Source: an uncultured Kangiella sp. (GTDB lineage: Bacteria; Pseudomonadota; Gammaproteobacteria; Enterobacterales; Kangiellaceae). From it: 64,000 bases of DNA. Each line of letters starts with the position of its first letter. Position 1 is the stretch's first letter. Positions 19,305 through 29,022 of this stretch are shown here, piece after piece. Made by a program: the position numbers and the translations under genes. The notes beneath the pieces were generated by a model. It saw only the letters and a list, made by a program, of their open reading frames with translations. It ran no database searches and was not told where the DNA came from. The DNA is taken from NCBI GenBank assembly GCA_947503345.1, contig CANNCW010000005.1, forward strand, positions 1-64,000, read 5' to 3'.

Positions 19305-19916
19305 ATGAAAGCTTTTTTATCCAGATACTGGCTTACGGTCAGTATTAGCGTTATCGTTCTTCTTTTATTTAGTTTAGAGCCAACCTCATCAAATTGGCTT
19401 CAATATCATAGAGACTTAGTAAACTCAGGGGAAGTGTGGCGCTTTTTCACTCCCAATTTAGTTCACCTTAGCTTAGAACACACCCTGATGAACCTAGCGA
19501 GTTTATGGTTAATAAGTTTAATCTTCCGCCCTCTTTTAAAACTGTCTGATTGGTCAATTTGGCTAGTCGCTTTATTCATTGCAAACATTGTAGGCATGCA
19601 TCTTTGGCTTCCAGAATTAACAAGTTATGTTGGTATGTCAGGTGCGCTTTACGGTTTGATTGCAGCGTGTTGCGTTGCTGAGTTTCGGTTAAAAGTTAAA
19701 ATCAGTGCTCTGTTGTTAGTGATTGTTGGTGTTAAAATTTTTGCGCCACAGATTTTAGGGATGAAATCAGAATACGATGAAATTATAGGAGGCTATATTG
19801 TTGAAGAGTCTCATATCATTGGCTACATGCAAGGAATCATATTAGGTTTGATTTGGCCAAAAGGCCGACTTAATAAGCCAGCTTTTGGCACACTAATGAA
19901 AAAACCTATCAATTAA
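19305..19916 (+). CDS. rrtA: Rhombosortase-type rhomboid protease
   Basis: Intramembrane serine protease of the rhomboid superfamily, 203 residues with about six hydrophobic helices. The catalytic serine lies in GMSGALYG (Ser112) and the histidine in SHIIGYMQG (His170). The early block GEVWRFFTPNLVHLSLEHTLMN is typical of the family. Short length, lack of soluble domains and the block pattern fit rhombosortases, which process proteins with a GlyGly-CTERM tail. No such tail was seen on any protein here, so substrates must be elsewhere. It is coupled to the upstream HTH gene and overlaps convergent comEA by 4 bases. A generic rhomboid role is the alternative. Confidence 0.8.
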   Translation: MKAFLSRYWLTVSISVIVLLLFSLEPTSSNWLQYHRDLVNSGEVWRFFTPNLVHLSLEHTLMNLASLWLISLIFRPLLKLSDWSIWLVALFIANIVGMHLWLPELTSYVGMSGALYGLIAACCVAEFRLKVKISALLLVIVGVKIFAPQILGMKSEYDEIIGGYIVEESHIIGYMQGIILGLIWPKGRLNKPAFGTLMKKPIN

Positions 19917-20209
19917 AGCCCGATTTTTTCACGATTCTTTTCTAAAGTTTTTTCGCCAATACCTTTCACCGCAGTTAATTCATTGGCAGATTTGAAGTCA
20001 CCGTATTCATTTCGATAATTGACTATTGCTTGGGCTTTCTTTAGTCCAATTCCTTTAAGGTTAGAAGCTAATTGTTCAGCAGAAGCGGTATTGATATTAA
20101 CTCTAATTTGCGCTTGCTCTGTAACCACGCGAGGCTCTTTGTCTTTCGCAATGACAGTTTGCGCTAGAGTAGCGGTTGCCATTACTAAAATAACTAAAAA
20201 CTTTTTCAT
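19913..20209 (-). CDS. comEA: ComEA-like helix-hairpin-helix DNA-binding protein
   Basis: Small exported DNA-binding protein, 98 residues. It has a signal peptide (FLVILVMATATLAQTVIA) followed by two helix-hairpin-helix motifs: VNINTASAEQLASNLKGIGL (37-56) and FKSANELTAVKGIGEKTL. In competent gammaproteobacteria, periplasmic ComEA pulls double-stranded DNA through the outer membrane, together with the type IV pilus. Pilus regulators lie a few kilobases away. Its own AAGGAGA ribosome site lies upstream (20216-20222). The stop overlaps the convergent rhombosortase gene by 4 bases. A competence role is inferred from the family. Confidence 0.85.
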   Translation of the reverse strand: MKKFLVILVMATATLAQTVIAKDKEPRVVTEQAQIRVNINTASAEQLASNLKGIGLKKAQAIVNYRNEYGDFKSANELTAVKGIGEKTLEKNREKIGL

Positions 20210-20274
20210 AATAATCTCCTTTTAAAAATAAATCGTCCTTAGACGGTTTAAATCCTAAAAGAGACAATAAATCA

Positions 20275-20985
20275 CTACAAGTCGATTACCAAGCTTTCAG
20301 ATATTTCGCACAAGGCTTTAAGCGGGTTATTTGCTTGAGTTATTGGGCGACCTATAACTAAATAATCAGAACCGGCTTGTATGGCTTTAGAAGGGGTCAT
20401 AATACGTGATTGATCCCCAACATCCGAACCCATTGGTCGAATTCCAGGAGTCACTAATTTAAAATCTTGTCCAAAGGCTTGTTTTAAGGTTTGCGCTTCC
20501 CAAGCTGAACAAACAACGCCGTCAAGTCCAGATTCTTTAGTTAGACCGGCAAGATGAGTTACTTGTTCCGCTAGTGTTTTTTGATAACCTAGCTTTGAAT
20601 AGTTTACCTCATCCATACTAGTAAGCATCGTAACTGCAATGAGTAATGGTTTATCTTGACCAAAATCTTGAATGGCATCATTTGCCATTTCCATCATTTT
20701 TACACCGCCGGTTGCATGTACATTAGTCATCCAGACACCAAGTTCAGCCGCCGCTCTACATGCTTTTGCAACGGTATTAGGTATATCATGAAACTTTAAA
20801 TCAAGAAAAACGTTAAAGTCCCGCTTAACTAATTTCTTAACAAATTTCGGGCCAAACAAAGTAAACATTTCTTTTCCGACTTTAACTGCAGCTAATTTTG
20901 GGTCTAGCTGATCCACTAAAGAAAGCGCACTTTTTTTATTATCATAATCTAATGCAACAACAATCTTCGGAGCTTCATTCATCAT
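20275..20985 (-). CDS. pyrF: Orotidine 5'-phosphate decarboxylase
   Basis: Last step of UMP synthesis. A 236-residue TIM barrel with the catalytic block [10 protein letters not shown] (Asp-Lys-Asp array). Other family blocks are [42 protein letters not shown] and YLVIGRPIT, all close to E. coli PyrF. It starts at the first of two adjacent ATG codons (MMNEAP or MNEAP). It lies 6 bases after lapB at the 3' end of the rpsA-ihfB-lapA-lapB-pyrF string, the order seen in many gammaproteobacteria. A weak T-rich hairpin (about 20240-20256) may end the transcript before comEA. Confidence 0.96.
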   Translation of the reverse strand: MMNEAPKIVVALDYDNKKSALSLVDQLDPKLAAVKVGKEMFTLFGPKFVKKLVKRDFNVFLDLKFHDIPNTVAKACRAAAELGVWMTNVHATGGVKMMEMANDAIQDFGQDKPLLIAVTMLTSMDEVNYSKLGYQKTLAEQVTHLAGLTKESGLDGVVCSAWEAQTLKQAFGQDFKLVTPGIRPMGSDVGDQSRIMTPSKAIQAGSDYLVIGRPITQANNPLKALCEISESLVIDL

Positions 20986-20991
20986 TTATAT

Positions 20992-22167
20992 TTACTCGCC
21001 TTCAATACCCTGAATAGGTTTAATAGAACTCCAATCTTTACAACTCGGACACTGCCAATGAATAATTCGGCCATTAAAGCCACAGTTATGGCAAACATAA
21101 CGCGGCTTTCGCTCTACAAGTTTTTCTACAATTGAATCTAATAATTGTAAGCTTGCTCTTGCAGAGTCCTGAGCATGCTCAATGTGCAAACTGATTAATT
21201 GATGGAGACCTTTTAGAGAGGGTTTGTCTTCTAAATAGGCTCCGATAATCTCTGCAGCAGCTTTATCGCCTTCTTGTTCCTGTGTTAATTTAGACAGTTC
21301 AATTAAAGCAGAAACTCCAGCACCTTTTTCCAAACTAAGCTTTAAAAATTTATAGTAACCTTTAATATCTTTTCGTTCGCTATAAGCAGAGCTGATGTTA
21401 TCAAGAGCTTCAGGTAAAAAAGCTATATCTTGCTCTATAATATTCGAATAAGATTTGATGGCCGCTTTATGATTACCATCTTCGAAATATAAGTCGCCTT
21501 GTAATAAGCTAGCACGAACAGAGTTCGAGTTTGCCGACAAAGCTTTTTTAATAGTAGCTAGTGCACCCTTAATATCTTTTTTATCTTTCTTTTCAGAAGC
21601 AAGTTCACAATAAAAATGGGCAATTGCTTGCGCCTGTTTTTCACCCATGACAATCTCGAGTTTTTCTGCTGTACTCGCAGCATTTTCCCAATCACGAGTT
21701 GCTTGGTGGATATTTAATAGTTGGTGAAGAGAATCCTTCTTGTGAGCAGGCTCAGCTAATAATTTATTAAATAAATTACTCGCCCGATCATACATACCGA
21801 CCGCTTGGTAATCGACGGCTAGCTCATATAAAGCTTGGTTATGATTTTCTTTGGAGAGTTGTGGCCTTGCAATTATATTTTGATGTAAACGAATGGCTCT
21901 ATCCACTTCACCACGTTTACGGAACAAGTGACCAAGTGCTAAATGAGTATCAACTGTCTCTGTATCAACCTGTAATAAATCGATAAAAGTATCAACCGCT
22001 TTATCTGGTTGTTCATTTAACAAATAATTTAAACCCTTAACATAGTTACTAGAAAGGCTTGAAGGTTTAGTACCTTTTTGCAAACTTTGTTTTTTTCCTA
22101 CTCGATAACCAGAGAAGACTGCGATGGGTAGCAATACTAAGATTACTATTAATACCCACTCATTCAT
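20992..22167 (-). CDS. lapB: Lipopolysaccharide assembly protein LapB
   Basis: Inner-membrane TPR protein (391 residues) that links LpxC turnover by FtsH to lipopolysaccharide demand. It has an N-terminal transmembrane anchor (WVLIVILVLLPIAVFSGY) and a long array of TPR units facing the cytoplasm. A C-terminal rubredoxin-like zinc knuckle has CHNCG and CPSCKDW, the four metal cysteines. Start and length agree with E. coli LapB (YciM). It lies 2 bases after lapA and 6 before pyrF. The lipid A genes it would indirectly govern (lpxD, lpxA, lpxB) are in the right third of this window. Confidence 0.95.
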   Translation of the reverse strand: MNEWVLIVILVLLPIAVFSGYRVGKKQSLQKGTKPSSLSSNYVKGLNYLLNEQPDKAVDTFIDLLQVDTETVDTHLALGHLFRKRGEVDRAIRLHQNIIARPQLSKENHNQALYELAVDYQAVGMYDRASNLFNKLLAEPAHKKDSLHQLLNIHQATRDWENAASTAEKLEIVMGEKQAQAIAHFYCELASEKKDKKDIKGALATIKKALSANSNSVRASLLQGDLYFEDGNHKAAIKSYSNIIEQDIAFLPEALDNISSAYSERKDIKGYYKFLKLSLEKGAGVSALIELSKLTQEQEGDKAAAEIIGAYLEDKPSLKGLHQLISLHIEHAQDSARASLQLLDSIVEKLVERKPRYVCHNCGFNGRIIHWQCPSCKDWSSIKPIQGIEGE

Positions 22168-22169
22168 TA

Positions 22170-22466
22170 TTACAGTTCTTCCTTAACTGGTAAGGTTCTT
22201 AAGTTTTTTAATTCCAATTCACGTTTTGCTAATTTGCGCTTGCAATTTTTTAATTGAGTTTTAGTCTTTAATAAAGAAATGCTGGACATGGATAAGCCAA
22301 TCACTAAGCCCAACCCCAAACAAATTGTAATTAGCAAAACTAGCTGAATAGTGGTTTCGCCAAATAGATAGTTTAATTGGATAACTTGGTCATTCTGATT
22401 AGCAAACATAAAGGCCAAGCCAAAGGCTACTAACAGTAAAATTATAGCGATAAGTAATCTCACCAC
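22170..22466 (-). CDS. lapA: Lipopolysaccharide assembly protein LapA
   Basis: Small inner-membrane partner of LapB, 98 residues. Two hydrophobic helices (about 1-22 and 39-63) are linked by the short periplasmic NQNDQVIQLNYLFGE that is typical of the family. A basic, coiled C-terminal tail (KTKTQLKNCKRKLAKRELE) follows on the cytoplasmic side. It lies between ihfB and lapB with very short gaps, so it is surely part of the same transcript. Assigned from topology, the conserved linker and gene order. Confidence 0.92.
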   Translation of the reverse strand: MVRLLIAIILLLVAFGLAFMFANQNDQVIQLNYLFGETTIQLVLLITICLGLGLVIGLSMSSISLLKTKTQLKNCKRKLAKRELELKNLRTLPVKEEL

Positions 22467-22485
22467 TAGCTCCTAAAAAATTGTG

Positions 22486-22788
22486 TTATGGCTTAATGGG
22501 TTTATCTTTTCCGGAATTAGCTCTTTCACGTAACTCTTTACCTGGCTTAAAGTGAGGCACATACTTACCACTGAGAGTCACTGACTCACCAGTTTTAGGG
22601 TTACGGCCAACTCTTGGCGCACGATAATGAAGCGAGAAGCTACCAAAACCACGAATTTCAATGCGATCTCCATTTGCCAATGACTCAGACATTTGATCAA
22701 TCAAAGATTTTACCACCAACTCAATATCTCGTACTGATAATTGCGGGTTTTTATCAACCAATTGCTCTATTAACTGTGATTTAGTCAT
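22486..22788 (-). CDS. ihfB: Integration host factor subunit beta
   Basis: DNA-bending heterodimer subunit, 100 residues of the HU/IHF family. It shows SQLIEQL at the N terminus, the arm block [17 protein letters not shown] and [12 protein letters not shown] with the intercalating proline, then [14 protein letters not shown]. These features distinguish IhfB from HU. It follows rpsA after a terminator-bearing gap of 220 bases and leads lapA-lapB-pyrF, so it likely has its own promoter as well as read-through. The IhfA partner is not in the window. Confidence 0.96.
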   Translation of the reverse strand: MTKSQLIEQLVDKNPQLSVRDIELVVKSLIDQMSESLANGDRIEIRGFGSFSLHYRAPRVGRNPKTGESVTLSGKYVPHFKPGKELRERANSGKDKPIKP

Positions 22789-22956
22789 AAATTAGATCCT
22801 TTGTTCGAAGGTTATGCTATTTATGGTGATTTATTAAATTCTATGCACTAAATTAAGTACAAGTTTTATACAAAACAACCACAAAGCACGCTAACTTGTT
22901 TAATTATATAACATTTTTAGCAAAATGGGGAGATTACTCACAAAATCTTACATTCA

Positions 22957-22986
22957 TAAAAAAACCCGCTAAAAAGCGGGTTTTTT
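22957..22986 (-). terminator. Rho-independent terminator of rpsA
   Basis: Inverted repeat CCCGCT / AGCGGG (22965-22970 and 22975-22980), extended by A:T pairs, loop of four. On the minus strand it ends in seven T residues, about 25 bases after the rpsA stop. It sets the highly expressed rpsA apart from ihfB. Confidence 0.85.
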
Positions 22987-23008
22987 AATAAAAGCTACAA
23001 ACTAGTGA

Positions 23009-24676
23009 TTATTCGTCACCCATTTGCTCTTTCAAAAGGTCACCTAAAGTCGATGGAGCAGACTTATCATTGCTGAACTCTTTAATAGCTGCTTGCTCTT
23101 CAGCGTGGTCTTTAGCTTTGATAGATAAGCTGATGTTACGGCTCTTCTTATCAACACCAACGAACTTGGCTTCAACAGCATCACCTTCTGCAAAGTGCTT
23201 AGTAGCATCATCAACACGCTCAGCGCTGATGTCAGAAGCACGTAAGTAACCTTCGATGTTATCACCTAAGTCTACTAATACGCCTTTAGCATCAACTTCT
23301 TTAGCAGTACCTTTAACTACTGAACCTTTAGGGTTAGCGGCTAAGAAGTCTGATAAAGGATCCGCATCAACTTGCTTGATACCTAAAGAAATACGCTCAC
23401 GCTCAGCGTCAACAGCTAATACAACCGCTTCAACTTCGTCGCCTTTCTTGTAGTCACGAACTGCTTCTTCACCAGCCAATGTCCAAGAAATGTCAGACAA
23501 GTGAACTAAGCCGTCGATGCCGCCGTTAAGACCGATAAAGATACCGAAGTCAGTGATAGACTTGATGTTGCCTTTAACTTTGTCATTTTTAGCGAAGTTA
23601 GCAGCAAACTCGTCCCATGGATTAGGGATACATTGCTTGATACCTAATGAGATACGACGACGTTCTTCATCAATATCCAATACCATAACTTCAACTTCGT
23701 CACCTAAGTTAACTACTTTAGATGGGTGGATGTTTTTGTTAGTCCAGTCCATTTCAGAAACGTGTACTAAACCTTCAACGCCATCTTCAATTTCAACGAA
23801 ACAACCGTAGTCAGTTAAGTTAGTTACGCGACCTTGTAAACGCGCACCTTCTGGGTAACGGTTTAAGATGTCTACCCATGGGTCAGAGCCTAATTGCTTG
23901 ATACCTAGAGAAACACGGTTACGCTCACGGTCAAATTTCAATACTTTAACGTCGATTTCGTCGCCCACTTGAACTACTTCACTTGGGTGCTTAATACGCT
24001 TCCAAGCCATGTCAGTGATGTGCAATAAGCCATCAACACCGCCTAAATCTACGAATGCACCGTAGTCAGTTAAGTTCTTAACGATACCTTTAGCTTCTGA
24101 ACCTTCTTCAAGGTTAGCTAATAATTCTTCACGCTCAGCTGAGTTTTCAGACTCAATCACTGCACGACGAGAAACAACAACGTTGTTGCGTTTTTGATCT
24201 AACTTGATAACTTTGAAATCAAGCTCTACACCTTCAAGGTGCGTAGTATCACGTACTGGACGAACGTCAACCAATGAACCCGGTAAGAATGCACGGATTG
24301 ATTGTACTTCAACAGTGAAACCACCTTTAACCTTACCAGTGATAACACCTTTAATAGTTTCTTGTGCTTCGTGAGCAGCTTCCAACACACCCCATGCAGC
24401 GAAACGCTTAGCGCGCTCACGTGATAGGCGAGTTTCACCGAAACCATCTTCAACTGCGTCTAGTGCTACTTGAACTTCGTCACCAACGTTAACTTCCAAC
24501 TCACCAGTGTCGCTAAGGAACTGGTTACGTGGGATAACGCCTTCAGATTTAAGGCCAGCGTTAACGATCACAACTTCATTATCAATATCAACCACCACAC
24601 CTGTGATGATTGCGCCTGGACGCATTTCTACGTTAGTTAAACTTTCTTCAAAAAGTTCTGCGAAATTTTCGCTCAT
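23009..24676 (-). CDS. rpsA: 30S ribosomal protein S1
   Basis: mRNA-binding ribosomal protein of 555 residues with six S1 (OB-fold) domains. The repeated pattern G.V..(L/I)[16 protein letters not shown] is visible in domains 3 to 6; domains 1 and 2 near the N terminus bind the ribosome. The sequence ends with the short acidic tail EQMGDE. Codon use is strongly biased, as expected for a ribosomal protein. It lies between cmk (upstream, 149-base leader) and ihfB, the canonical gammaproteobacterial order. S1 represses its own translation in E. coli; the structured leader here would suit that. Confidence 0.97.
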   Translation of the reverse strand: MSENFAELFEESLTNVEMRPGAIITGVVVDIDNEVVIVNAGLKSEGVIPRNQFLSDTGELEVNVGDEVQVALDAVEDGFGETRLSRERAKRFAAWGVLEAAHEAQETIKGVITGKVKGGFTVEVQSIRAFLPGSLVDVRPVRDTTHLEGVELDFKVIKLDQKRNNVVVSRRAVIESENSAEREELLANLEEGSEAKGIVKNLTDYGAFVDLGGVDGLLHITDMAWKRIKHPSEVVQVGDEIDVKVLKFDRERNRVSLGIKQLGSDPWVDILNRYPEGARLQGRVTNLTDYGCFVEIEDGVEGLVHVSEMDWTNKNIHPSKVVNLGDEVEVMVLDIDEERRRISLGIKQCIPNPWDEFAANFAKNDKVKGNIKSITDFGIFIGLNGGIDGLVHLSDISWTLAGEEAVRDYKKGDEVEAVVLAVDAERERISLGIKQVDADPLSDFLAANPKGSVVKGTAKEVDAKGVLVDLGDNIEGYLRASDISAERVDDATKHFAEGDAVEAKFVGVDKKSRNISLSIKAKDHAEEQAAIKEFSNDKSAPSTLGDLLKEQMGDE

Positions 24677-24692
24677 TGTTAGTACCTGATAC

Positions 24693-24717
24693 CTTAGCTA
24701 GCGAATGCTGCGCTAAG
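24693..24717 (-). promoter_or_regulatory. Hairpin in the rpsA leader
   Basis: CTTAGC (24693-24698) and GCTAAG (24712-24717) pair to form a stem that sits about 17 bases upstream of the rpsA start on the minus strand, with further pairing possible in its loop. In E. coli, leader hairpins mediate S1 autoregulation. Here this is an inference from position and structure only. Confidence 0.35.
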
Positions 24718-24825
24718 ACTTGTTTTCAAAATCACCAGATTAAGATCCGCTAATACTGGGTCAGTTAGTTAAATTTGCTTATCATCCATGCAAGCAAACA
24801 AATAAAATATATTCTGTTCAGCCCA

Positions 24826-25506
24826 TTAATTGTTAATAAAATCAATAATTTGCTGAACCACTTCATCAATCGTTAGTTCTGAGCTATCCACCACCAAAGC
24901 ACCCTCTGCTGGCACCAGCGGAGCCACGGTTCGAGTACGGTCTCGCTCATCCCTTTCGATGATGCTTTTCAAAAGGTGCGGAATACTAGCATTTACGCCC
25001 TTTTCGGTCAACTGTTTATAACGCCTATCCGCCCGTATCTCGGGGCTTGCAGTCAAAAACACCTTGTGTTTTGCATCGGTAAAAACCACCGTTCCCATGT
25101 CACGACCATCCGCCACTAAACCTGGCTTTTGGCGGAATTTACGCTGGCGAGTCAAAAGCGCCGTTCGAACTTCGGGGATTACTGCCACTTTTGAAGCCAT
25201 GGCGCTGGTATCATCCAAACGTAATTGCACACCAACATCTTCGCTATTCAACAAAACCGTTTGTTCAGATCCATCGCTCGAAGGCTTAAAAACCACATCC
25301 AGATTCAAAGCCGCTTCTTCAATCGCCGCAATATCGTCTAATGGGATATCGTTTTTAATAACACTTAGAGCTGTTAAGCGGTAAAGCGCTCCACTATCCA
25401 ATAAGTGGTAGCCCAGTTTGGTAGCTAGAATTTGGCTAATGGTGCCTTTGCCTGAGCCACTTGGGCCGTCGACAGTAATAACAGGTGCTTGCTGAACTTC
25501 CGTCAT
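24826..25506 (-). CDS. cmk: Cytidylate kinase
   Basis: Phosphorylates CMP and dCMP. The 226-residue P-loop kinase has Walker A GPSGSGKGT (residues about 14-22), the substrate-binding segment LLDSGALYRL, DGRDMGTVVF and the lid segment RDERDRTR. The N terminus MTEVQQAPVITVDG matches E. coli Cmk in style. The start codon shares one base with the hisC stop (TAATG), so the two genes are translationally coupled. rpsA follows 149 bases downstream. Confidence 0.96.
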   Translation of the reverse strand: MTEVQQAPVITVDGPSGSGKGTISQILATKLGYHLLDSGALYRLTALSVIKNDIPLDDIAAIEEAALNLDVVFKPSSDGSEQTVLLNSEDVGVQLRLDDTSAMASKVAVIPEVRTALLTRQRKFRQKPGLVADGRDMGTVVFTDAKHKVFLTASPEIRADRRYKQLTEKGVNASIPHLLKSIIERDERDRTRTVAPLVPAEGALVVDSSELTIDEVVQQIIDFINN

Positions 25507-26606
25507 TATTTAGTCATCTCAGTCAAAACACGAATAAACTTAGCGTTTTCTTCTTCAAGACCAATCGATACGCGCAAATGATTCGGCATTTCATAATTCG
25601 CCACGGGGCGCACGATAACCCCTTTTTGCAACATTTCGTTATACAAAGGACCTGCTTCTTGCTTCATGTCGACAGTGATGAAGTTAGTCACCGATGGAAT
25701 ATAGTCATAGCCTAATTCATTGAAAGCACTAACCAATTGTTCCATGCCGGCTTTGTTTACATCCAAAGCACGCTGTAAATATGCATGATCGTCAAGAACC
25801 GCATCCGCTGCAGCTAAAGCCAATGAATTCATATTAAACGGCTGACGTGGACGATTAATTAAACCCGTAATTTCTTCATTAGCCACAGCATAACCTGCGC
25901 GAACACCAGCTAAACCATAAGCTTTCGAGAAAGTACGAGTCACAATTAAATTGGGATACTCTTTAATCCAAGGAATAGTTTGCGGATATTCTGCAAACTC
26001 AACATATTCATAATAAGCTTCATCCACCACAACAATAACGTCGTTTGGAACCTTATCCATAAAGGCTTTCAAGTCAGTGGCATTATTCCAAGTCCCTGTT
26101 GGGTTATTTGGATTAGCAATGAAAATCATGCGCGTGTTTGGAGTAATAGCTTCAGCAGTGGCTTCTAGGTCATGCCCCCAGTCTTTGGCTGGGATCTGAA
26201 CAGCAGTTGCGCCGATGGCTTGCGTCACAATCGGATAAACCACAAAAGCGTGTTGCGAGAAAATCACTTCATGTTCAGGTTGTACAAAAACGCGTGCAAT
26301 TAATTCCAAAACGTCGTTTGAACCATTACCCAAAGTGATTTGATTAATATCAACACCACAACGCTCGGCTAACTTGGCTTTTAGATAATAGCCATTAGCA
26401 TCAGGATAGCGCGCCATTTCAGCAAATTCCTTCTCCATGGCAGCTTGCGCCATTGCACTAAGACCGATAGGATTTTCATTACTAGCAAGCTTAACGATAT
26501 TAGTAATGCCTAGTTCCCTTTCTAACTCAGAAATGGGCTTTCCTGGTTGATAAGGGTGTAATTTCTGCACGCCAGCACCTGCCAAACTAATAAAATCGCA
26601 ACTCAT
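25506..26606 (-). CDS. hisC: Histidinol-phosphate aminotransferase (HisC2 type)
   Basis: PLP-dependent class I/II aminotransferase of 366 residues. The Schiff-base lysine lies in TRTFSKAYGLAGVRAGYA. Cofactor-contacting blocks are GNGSNDVLELIAR, NPNNPTGTWNN and VVVDEAYYEY. Outside the his operon and beside cmk-rpsA, this copy belongs to the serC-pheA-hisC-aroA-cmk neighbourhood, where it usually serves tyrosine and phenylalanine synthesis as well as histidine. Here pheA, tyrA and aroA are absent and hisC directly overlaps cmk. It is first in its unit, divergent from ptrB. Confidence 0.9.
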   Translation of the reverse strand: MSCDFISLAGAGVQKLHPYQPGKPISELERELGITNIVKLASNENPIGLSAMAQAAMEKEFAEMARYPDANGYYLKAKLAERCGVDINQITLGNGSNDVLELIARVFVQPEHEVIFSQHAFVVYPIVTQAIGATAVQIPAKDWGHDLEATAEAITPNTRMIFIANPNNPTGTWNNATDLKAFMDKVPNDVIVVVDEAYYEYVEFAEYPQTIPWIKEYPNLIVTRTFSKAYGLAGVRAGYAVANEEITGLINRPRQPFNMNSLALAAADAVLDDHAYLQRALDVNKAGMEQLVSAFNELGYDYIPSVTNFITVDMKQEAGPLYNEMLQKGVIVRPVANYEMPNHLRVSIGLEEENAKFIRVLTEMTK

Positions 26607-26797
26607 GGTTTTCTCCGCTACCTGTTATTTGGTGACTTAAAAGATTAAGGGCGCATATTATCGTTGAATTCGCGCACAATTTCATCTTATTAAGGCCAAT
26701 ACAAAACAATAATTCGATACAATTTAATACTGATATTCGAAACTAGCTCAGTTATAGTACTTAAAATTTTCATTATCCATACAATAAGGAACTTTTA

Positions 26798-29011
26798 ATG
26801 AAGTATTTATTAATTCTATTAAGCCTTATGGCATTGGCCTTTGGTCTTTATTACGTCAACAAAAATGATCAAGATAAAGTTGTCGGGACTGAAATAACTA
26901 GCCAGTCTACAACTTCGGAAGAAGTTCAAGTGGAAACTTTAGCAAACGCAGAGCCTCCAAAACCGCCTGTAGCTCGTAAACAACCCCACGAAATGGTTAT
27001 TCACGATCATAAGCGAGTAGATAACTATTATTGGATGCGTGATGACAAACGTGAAGATCCTGAGATCTTAGCGCATCTTGAAGCCGAAAATGCTTATAAA
27101 GAAAAGATGCTGGCTCATACGGAAGCTTTGCAGAAAAGCTTATATGATGAAATTGTTTCTCGTATCGAAAAGGACAACTCCAGTGTTCCTTACTTCAAAG
27201 ATGGCTACTGGTATTACAGCCGTTATGAAAAAGATAAAGAATATCCAATTTATGCTCGCAAAAAAGAGTATTTAGAAGCCACAGAAGAAGTTATGGTGGA
27301 CGTTAATGTTCACGCACCTGAAGATGGTTACTTTGCTATCTCAGGCTTACAACTGAGTAAAAATCAAAATATTCTAGCCTATGGCGAAGATCAAGCTGGT
27401 CGTCGAATTTACACCATTAAGTTTAAAGACTTATCCACCGGAAAAATGCTAGAAGACGAACTTTCTAACTCAAGCAGTAATATTGTTTGGGCAAATGATA
27501 ACGAATACTTATTCTACTTACAGAAAGATCCTCAAACTTTATTGGCGGACAAAGTTTATCGCCATAAATTAGGTACTCCTCAATCAGAAGACGTCCTAGT
27601 TTACGAAGAAAAAAACAAACAATTTTACACAGGGATTGGCAAGTCACTAGACAACTCTATTTTAATCATTGGTCACTCTAGTACCGACACGAAAGGCATG
27701 AGCTTCTTAAATGCAAATCGCCCTACTGATGAATTTGAATTATTCTATCCATTAGAAAAAGGCCATGAATACAGTATTGCAAATTCAGGAAGCGATATTT
27801 ATATCCGCACCAACAAAGATGCTCAGAACTTCCGCTTAATGAAAACCACCATCGAAAATAAGGGTGACTTTTCTAAGTGGCAGCAAGTCATTGCACACGA
27901 TGAAGATACTTTAATTCAAGGTGTAGGCGCCTTTAACAACTTCATTGCCTTGCAAGAAAGAAATGGCGGTTTAAGCCGCATTCGTTTAATGGATATTGAA
28001 TCAGGAGAATTCACAACGATCCCTGCACAAGACCAAGCTTATATTATGCGTCTAAGCACCAATGTTGATCCTGATACTACAAAAGTTCGTTATTATTATT
28101 CGAGTTTAACTACACCAGGTTCAACTTACGATTATGATATTGAAACTGGCAAATCAGAACTTAAAAAGCAAGATAAAGTATTAGGTGATTTTGATGCTAA
28201 TGACTATGCCAGCGAGCGAATTCGTGTAAAAGCTCGTGATGGTAAAGAAGTTCCAGTATCTATTGTTTATCGAAAAGATCAGTTTAAAAAAGACGGTACT
28301 AACCCACTTTACCAATACGCTTATGGCTCTTATGGCGCAACCATTGATCCGAGTTTCCGCTCTAGCATTTTATCTTTACTAGACCGAGGCTTTGTTTATG
28401 CTATTGCACATATTCGTGGCTCGCAAACTTTAGGACGCCATTGGTATGAAGATGGAAAAATGTTTAATAAAATAAATACTTTCACTGACTTTATTGACGT
28501 GACCGATGGTTTAGTAAAACAAGGTTATGGCGCTAAAGATAAAGTAGTTATCGCAGGTGGCAGTGCGGGTGGCTTACTAATGGGCGCTGTAATTAACATG
28601 GCTCCAGAAAAATACAAAGCCGTTGCATCACACGTCCCATTTGTTGATGTTGTAACAACTATGTTAGATGAATCTATTCCATTAACTACTAACGAATTCG
28701 ATGAATGGGGAAATCCTAAGAATAAAGACTCATACGACTATATGCTGTCTTACTCGCCTTACGATCAAATTGAGAAAAAAGACTATCCGCATATGTTAGT
28801 CACCACTGGTTTACACGATTCACAAGTACAATACTTCGAACCAATGAAGTGGGTTGCTAAACTTCGTGAATACAAAACCGATGATAACAAACTACTCTTC
28901 CACACTAACATGGAAGCTGGCCACGGCGGCGCATCTGGACGCTTCAAGCGAATCAAACAAACCGCTATGGAATATGCATTCTTCATGGATTTATTAGGGA
29001 TAGATAAATAA
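26798..29011 (+). CDS. ptrB: Oligopeptidase B-type serine peptidase with N-terminal anchor
   Basis: S9A-family peptidase that cuts short peptides after basic residues. The 737-residue protein has an N-terminal seven-bladed beta-propeller and a C-terminal alpha/beta hydrolase. The catalytic triad is visible as Ser589 (GGSAGG), Asp674 (TTGLHDSQVQYFEP) and His709 (EAGHGGASGR). The block VPFVDVVTTMLDESIPLT with EWGNP is characteristic of oligopeptidase B rather than prolyl oligopeptidase. Unlike cytosolic E. coli PtrB, it starts with a hydrophobic segment (YLLILLSLMALAFGLYYV) and a Ser/Thr/Glu-rich linker, so it is probably membrane-anchored and periplasmic. The start has AAGGAA at good distance. 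It stands alone and ends at a strong terminator. Confidence 0.92.
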   Translation: MKYLLILLSLMALAFGLYYVNKNDQDKVVGTEITSQSTTSEEVQVETLANAEPPKPPVARKQPHEMVIHDHKRVDNYYWMRDDKREDPEILAHLEAENAYKEKMLAHTEALQKSLYDEIVSRIEKDNSSVPYFKDGYWYYSRYEKDKEYPIYARKKEYLEATEEVMVDVNVHAPEDGYFAISGLQLSKNQNILAYGEDQAGRRIYTIKFKDLSTGKMLEDELSNSSSNIVWANDNEYLFYLQKDPQTLLADKVYRHKLGTPQSEDVLVYEEKNKQFYTGIGKSLDNSILIIGHSSTDTKGMSFLNANRPTDEFELFYPLEKGHEYSIANSGSDIYIRTNKDAQNFRLMKTTIENKGDFSKWQQVIAHDEDTLIQGVGAFNNFIALQERNGGLSRIRLMDIESGEFTTIPAQDQAYIMRLSTNVDPDTTKVRYYYSSLTTPGSTYDYDIETGKSELKKQDKVLGDFDANDYASERIRVKARDGKEVPVSIVYRKDQFKKDGTNPLYQYAYGSYGATIDPSFRSSILSLLDRGFVYAIAHIRGSQTLGRHWYEDGKMFNKINTFTDFIDVTDGLVKQGYGAKDKVVIAGGSAGGLLMGAVINMAPEKYKAVASHVPFVDVVTTMLDESIPLTTNEFDEWGNPKNKDSYDYMLSYSPYDQIEKKDYPHMLVTTGLHDSQVQYFEPMKWVAKLREYKTDDNKLLFHTNMEAGHGGASGRFKRIKQTAMEYAFFMDLLGIDK

Positions 29012-29022
29012 GGTGCTTTCTA

